DNA from: Papaver somniferum
Lineage: Eukaryota > Streptophyta > Magnoliopsida > Ranunculales > Papaveraceae
DNA: 64,000 nt
Direction: 5' to 3'
Assembly: GCF_003573695.1 (NCBI RefSeq)
Contig: NC_039359.1
Coordinates: forward strand, 93,467,385-93,531,384
Under the pieces are notes generated by a model. It was not told the DNA's origin and searched no databases. It saw only the letters and a program-made list of their open reading frames with translations. A program made the position numbers and the translations under genes. Positions within the stretch are counted from its first letter, which is position 1. Each line of letters opens with the position of its first letter. This document shows, piece by piece, positions 60,785-64,000 of the stretch.

Positions 60785-61092
60785 GTTTCTCTAGATGATT
60801 TATGTCTTAATTTAAGTTTTAATTTGAAGTATTGCATTTTAATTTTATATGTTGTTATTGCTTTCTAATTAGTATTAGTTTGAAATGAAAAGTTGATTAA
60901 TTTGAAATGTTGTTGCAGTCCACTTAAATAAGCTTCACATATTAACTTAAACCAAAATAACTTAAACATAACTTAAAATATATCTTAATAATTAAACCAA
61001 AATACACAACAATTAAACCAAAATAACTTAAACATAAATTAATAATCATTGTCTTCCATGCTCTTCCCAAAGATTCACTCTCAGATCATCTC

Positions 61093-61860
61093 TTAAACTG
61101 TCATATAAATTATGGTTATGAATATAATTAGTCGAGCATATTTCCTTGCAGGGACCCCTCTTTGTGGTTGAATCTCTGGCTTCAAATCTTCATCTTCATA
61201 GTGAATCCACTCTGAATCACGACGGGTTCCCTGAATGACCATGTTATGAAGAATTATGCAAATGAGCATTGTCTTGTGCATTTCACGAGCACTCAACCCA
61301 CGATACGGGCCACAAATGATAGAGAACTTCCTCTTCAAAATTCCAAAAGCGTGTTCCACATCCTTCCTCGTTGCCATTTGGGCGGTGTTAAAATACCGGT
61401 ATGAACGTTCAAATGCACCGACAGGAGGTTGACAATAGTATTGAACCAAGGTGGACCATTTTGGGTAGATACCATCTGCAAGATAATACCCATGAGTACA
61501 CTGATGGTTGTTGATCATGAAGCAAACTTGGGTACAAATTCCATACTTCATATCTTCAAACAGAGGTGACTTGTGCAAAATGTTAATATCATTTTGTGAA
61601 CCCGGACGACCAAAAAAAGTGTGCCATATCCAACAATCATAAGAAGCGACAGCTTCAAGGATAACATTTGGTTTAGGATAATGACCCTTATATTGACCGA
61701 ATCAATAAACAGGGCATCCTTTCCATACCCGATGCATACAGTCAAGACTACCTAGCATTCCTGAGAATCCCCTTTCCTCATTCTCCCTCAATATTTGTCT
61801 AACATCTTTCTCGGTTGGTTTTCGTAAATATGTTGGACCAAAATGATTAATCATTACTTC
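61093..61860 (-). pseudogene. PIF/Harbinger transposase (DDE), 5'-truncated
   Basis: From 61860 downward one frame reads VMINHFGPTYLRKPTEKDV, GFSGMLGSLDCMHRVWKGCP, then a TGA near 61707 where the family usually has Trp or Ala, then FGQYKGHYPKP, VASYDCWIWHTFFGRPGSQN, YYLADGIYPKW, TRKDVEHAFGILKRKF and MHKTMLICIILHNMVIQ. The three acidic residues of the DDE site are visible: D in LDCMH, D in ADGIY (or QNDIN), and E in VEHAFG. The N-terminal part is lost at the CACTA-like insertion (61861). With the plus-strand ORF1 it forms the usual two-gene Harbinger set, here convergent. One stop and the truncation make it inactive. Confidence 0.8.
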
Positions 61861-62700
61861 CACTAGTACAGAAATGGCCCTTAGCCACGCCGGGTATAAA
61901 TTTCCCTGTCACGCCTTTTTGGTTTTGGCGTGTCTATAGGGCATACTTCTACCATATAGACACGCTATGTTCAATGGTCGTGTTAATATAAGTGCTTTCA
62001 GCCAGGCCAGGGCTAGTAGCGTGTCAAAATATCAACATTTTGGTCACGCTAACTTTAAATTTTTGATTGGGCGTGTTTATAGACCAGTCTATGGCCACAT
62101 TAGGTAGTTGTGGCGTGTCCAAAAGGTTAGTCACACTATTTAAGGTGTGGTTTTAAAGTTGGTTCATTAGACACGCCAGTATATGTGTGTCCATAGTGTA
62201 CGATTGATTGACATGCCAGTATATGCGTGTCCATAGTGTATGATTTATAGACACGCCAGTATATGCATGCCCATAGTGTACGATTTATAGACACGCCAGT
62301 ATATGCGTGTCCATAGTATACGATTTATAGACACACCAAATTCAAAGTGTGGCCAAAAAGTTCCTTTTTTAGACACGCTAGTATATGTGTGTCCATAGTG
62401 TGCGTTCTATAGACACGCCGGTTTTATAGCGTGGCTAAAAAGTTCGTTTTGAAAAAATTGATAAAAAGCTTTTGCCAATATTCTAACGCATGATCTCGAA
62501 GGAGTTAGGTAACGAATCAATCCACCAAGCTGCCCATCTTTAGCTGTTTAAAATTAGTGTTTTGAAAAACTAAACTGGTATGCGTTTTATAGACAAGCTG
62601 GTTTATATGCGTGGTTAAAAAGTTGGTTTTATTAGACACGCTAGTATGCGTGTCCATAGTGTGTGTTTTATAGACACGCCAGTTCTATTTATTACTGGGT
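61861..62700. mobile_element. CACTA-like non-autonomous element
   Basis: Starts CACTAGTACAGAAATGGC, a terminus typical of CACTA (En/Spm) elements. It is followed by more than ten copies of a TATAGACACGCC or AGACACGC motif alternating with GCGTGTCCATAGTGT, the subterminal repeats expected for transposase binding. The right end is degenerate (near 62680-62700, TTCTATTTATTACTGGG) and I cannot confirm a 3-bp duplication. It cuts the Harbinger transposase. No ORF. Confidence 0.6.
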
Positions 62701-62922
62701 ATGGGTATACATGAAATGGGATATGACTGCGACAGCACTGGCCCATCTCTGTTGAGGGCCTTTTTCTTCTCCAACCCAACAGTCATTAACTGACTTTCAA
62801 AAAATAAATAAAAAAGCTTCTGCCCAAATTCGAATGCATGGTCTCGACTCGAAGAAGGTAGAGGTAGGTAACAAGACGAATCAATCCACCAAGATGCCCA
62901 GCTATAATTGTTTAAGATTAGT
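62451..62922. repeat. Direct duplication of a ~110-125-bp segment
   Basis: 62451-62560 and 62797-62922 share AAAAAGCTT.TGCC, GCATG.TCTCGA, AACGAATCAATCCACCAAG, TGCCCA and TTTAA.ATTAGT. The first copy is inside the CACTA-like region, the second outside, so the right limit of that element may be wrong or the segment was captured. Confidence 0.65.
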
Positions 62923-63141
62923 TACAATAACCTGTTTCTGCTATTCCATAGAGACCAAAGGATAGTTAATTACAATCTATAGATGAATCATTTGATGCTC
63001 CGCAACTCACAAAGAAGAAATTCTTCATGTTCCTCCTCATGCTCTCTAACTCATTCATCCCTTTTACCCCAAACTTATATTTCCATTTCCTCCTCCTTTA
63101 CTACTCTTTCACCCCTTTAATCCCAAACACTAGTACTAATG
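62923..63141. other. Nothing recognised
   Basis: No gene or repeat seen. The plus ORF at 63027-63290 runs into the hairpin below and is rich in Phe/Leu from pyrimidine tracts; I do not support it. Confidence 0.35.
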
Positions 63142-63262
63142 CTTGGACTTGGTTTTGTTGTTGTTTCTTGTTTGCTGCTGAATCCATTAAAATATTTTGG
63201 TGGTTAAGTGTTTTAATGGATTCAACAACAAACAAGAAGACAACAACAAAAACAAGTCTAAG
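63142..63262. ncRNA. Long near-perfect hairpin, possible small-RNA precursor
   Basis: Left arm 63142-63195 and right arm 63208-63262 are inverted copies of about 54 bases with few mismatches (for example TGAATCCATTAAAA against TTTTAATGGATTCA, and TTTTGTTGTTG against CAACAACAAAAA), joined by a ~12-base loop. It could be a young microRNA-type foldback, an siRNA source, or a compact foldback transposon. ORFs on both strands across it are shadows of the repeat. Confidence 0.6.
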
Positions 63263-63628
63263 ATGCTCTGCCAAGTTAACCTGCATCTGAATGGCTATAA
63301 ATAACTCATCTGATAGACTTTCCTTCTATGAATGCATAAAACCAAATGGTTGACCTAACAATGCACCTCTTAATTGGGAGTAAAAGCTAATGAATTAAGC
63401 GACTAGATTTAGTCTTTGGAAATAGGGTTTAGCAGAGTAATGACGGCTTTGAAGAGGGTGCGCATGGCATTGAAAAGGCGTTAATAGCCAAGCGGCGGAC
63501 AATTGACCAAGCTCCATAAAAGACCATTTATGGCTAAGCTACTACCATTATTTAAACAAGGGAGGGGGATAAACCGATTATTATACCAAAAGAAGAAATC
63601 ATAGAAACAGAGATTAAGAAAACAGATA
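63263..63628. other. Upstream region of the terminal ORF
   Basis: No ORF. A TATTTAAACAAG box at 63549-63560 could serve as a TATA element for the ORF starting at 63629. Confidence 0.3.
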
Positions 63629-64000
63629 ATGGCAGAGAATGCTAGTAGTTCAGTAAATGGAAATCACAACGAGCCACCACCCGATTCAAATGCAATGGTA
63701 CGTGAAAAGTTGACAATTGGGACTTTATCAAGCTCTGAGATTGAAATGTTGATTCCTTTTCTGAATCAGGAGAAGATAAGGAAGAAAGAGTAAGAGGAGC
63801 GAGAAGAATTTGAAAGATTAAGGGTTGAAAATGATGAGGAATTTCATTTGTGGATGAGAAAGTTGGATGCCAAAGAGGCACGTCGACACAGGCAGAAGCT
63901 TCAACGACGAGGAGAGTGGAAGTGTTCATGGGGGAAAACTCGCAGTGCGACTGAAAGTGATAGTGAAGATGAAGAAAAGAACTGTGAAGGAGTAGAAGAT
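63629..64000 (+). CDS. Unrecognised ORF running off the window, one stop
   Basis: ATG at 63629 starts MAENASSSVNGNHNEPPPDS. The frame includes GTLSSSEIEMLIPFLNQEK, meets TAA at 63791-63793, and stays open in the same frame to 64000 with a charged helix (EEFERLRVENDEEFHLWMRK), RRHRQKLQRRGEWKCSWGK and an acidic tail (SDSEDEEKN). The persistence of one frame after the stop suggests a coding sequence with one nonsense mutation, perhaps a gag-like N-terminus. The family is not recognised. Confidence 0.4.

Overview
This window is repeat-dominated nuclear DNA from a flowering plant. Evidence: a seven-exon nuclear gene for a plastid-lumen FKBP, a multi-exon RRP15-like ribosome-biogenesis locus, plant-type copia and gypsy LTR elements, PIF/Harbinger, CACTA and LINE remnants, and a plant mobile domain gene. 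The style of the copia LTRs suggests a poppy-like Ranunculales genome (Papaver or relative), but that is an impression. There are no bacterial genes, no CRISPR array, and no tRNA or rRNA gene that I could recognise.

Layout. 1-11464: a minus-strand, gag-only copia-type element (A) with LTRs of about 2.5 kb; its left LTR carries an inserted solo LTR (G). 11465-15180: an opposite-oriented LTR fragment, then a broken gypsy gag with a long LTR holding 61-bp tandem repeats. 15700-16609 plus 42339-45760: remains of an older copia-type element (H). It was split by a younger relative, B (16663-42333), which is flanked by TTAAG target duplications. B itself carries three later insertions: C in its 3' LTR (GTATG duplication), D in its interior (TACAC) and F in its 5' LTR (TCACA). 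So several transposition layers can be read directly from the target duplications.

46109-49072: a TIR element with a Myb/SANT-like ORF and 12 copies of a ~35-bp inverted-repeat module (AATCGG...CCGATT). 49818-51355: an intact FKBP16-1-type gene. 51560-52725: a LINE fragment. 52932-55444: an RRP15-like locus in which I see two frameshifts, a stop at a conserved Trp, and a misphased last exon. 55870-61860: Harbinger-type remains (three Myb-like or transposase genes, one converging pair) and a plant-mobile-domain gene with recognisable introns. 61861-62700: CACTA-like DNA with many AGACACGC motifs. 62700-64000: a duplicated segment, a strong 54-bp-arm hairpin, and the start of an unrecognised ORF running off the end.

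Most unusual signal: elements C and D have quite different LTRs (2408 and about 1512 bp) and no reverse transcriptase. Both have a tRNA-Asp-type primer site and an ORF sharing a C-terminal motif block. Both also have a collinear noncoding 3' module of about 1.1-1.3 kb with a pair of tandem hairpins (CCCTTGTATATG between CTGG/CCAG arms). A piece of that module also lies inside the TIR element at 46.5 kb. It looks like a non-autonomous retroelement system kept mobile by helper proteins, with an RNA module under constraint.
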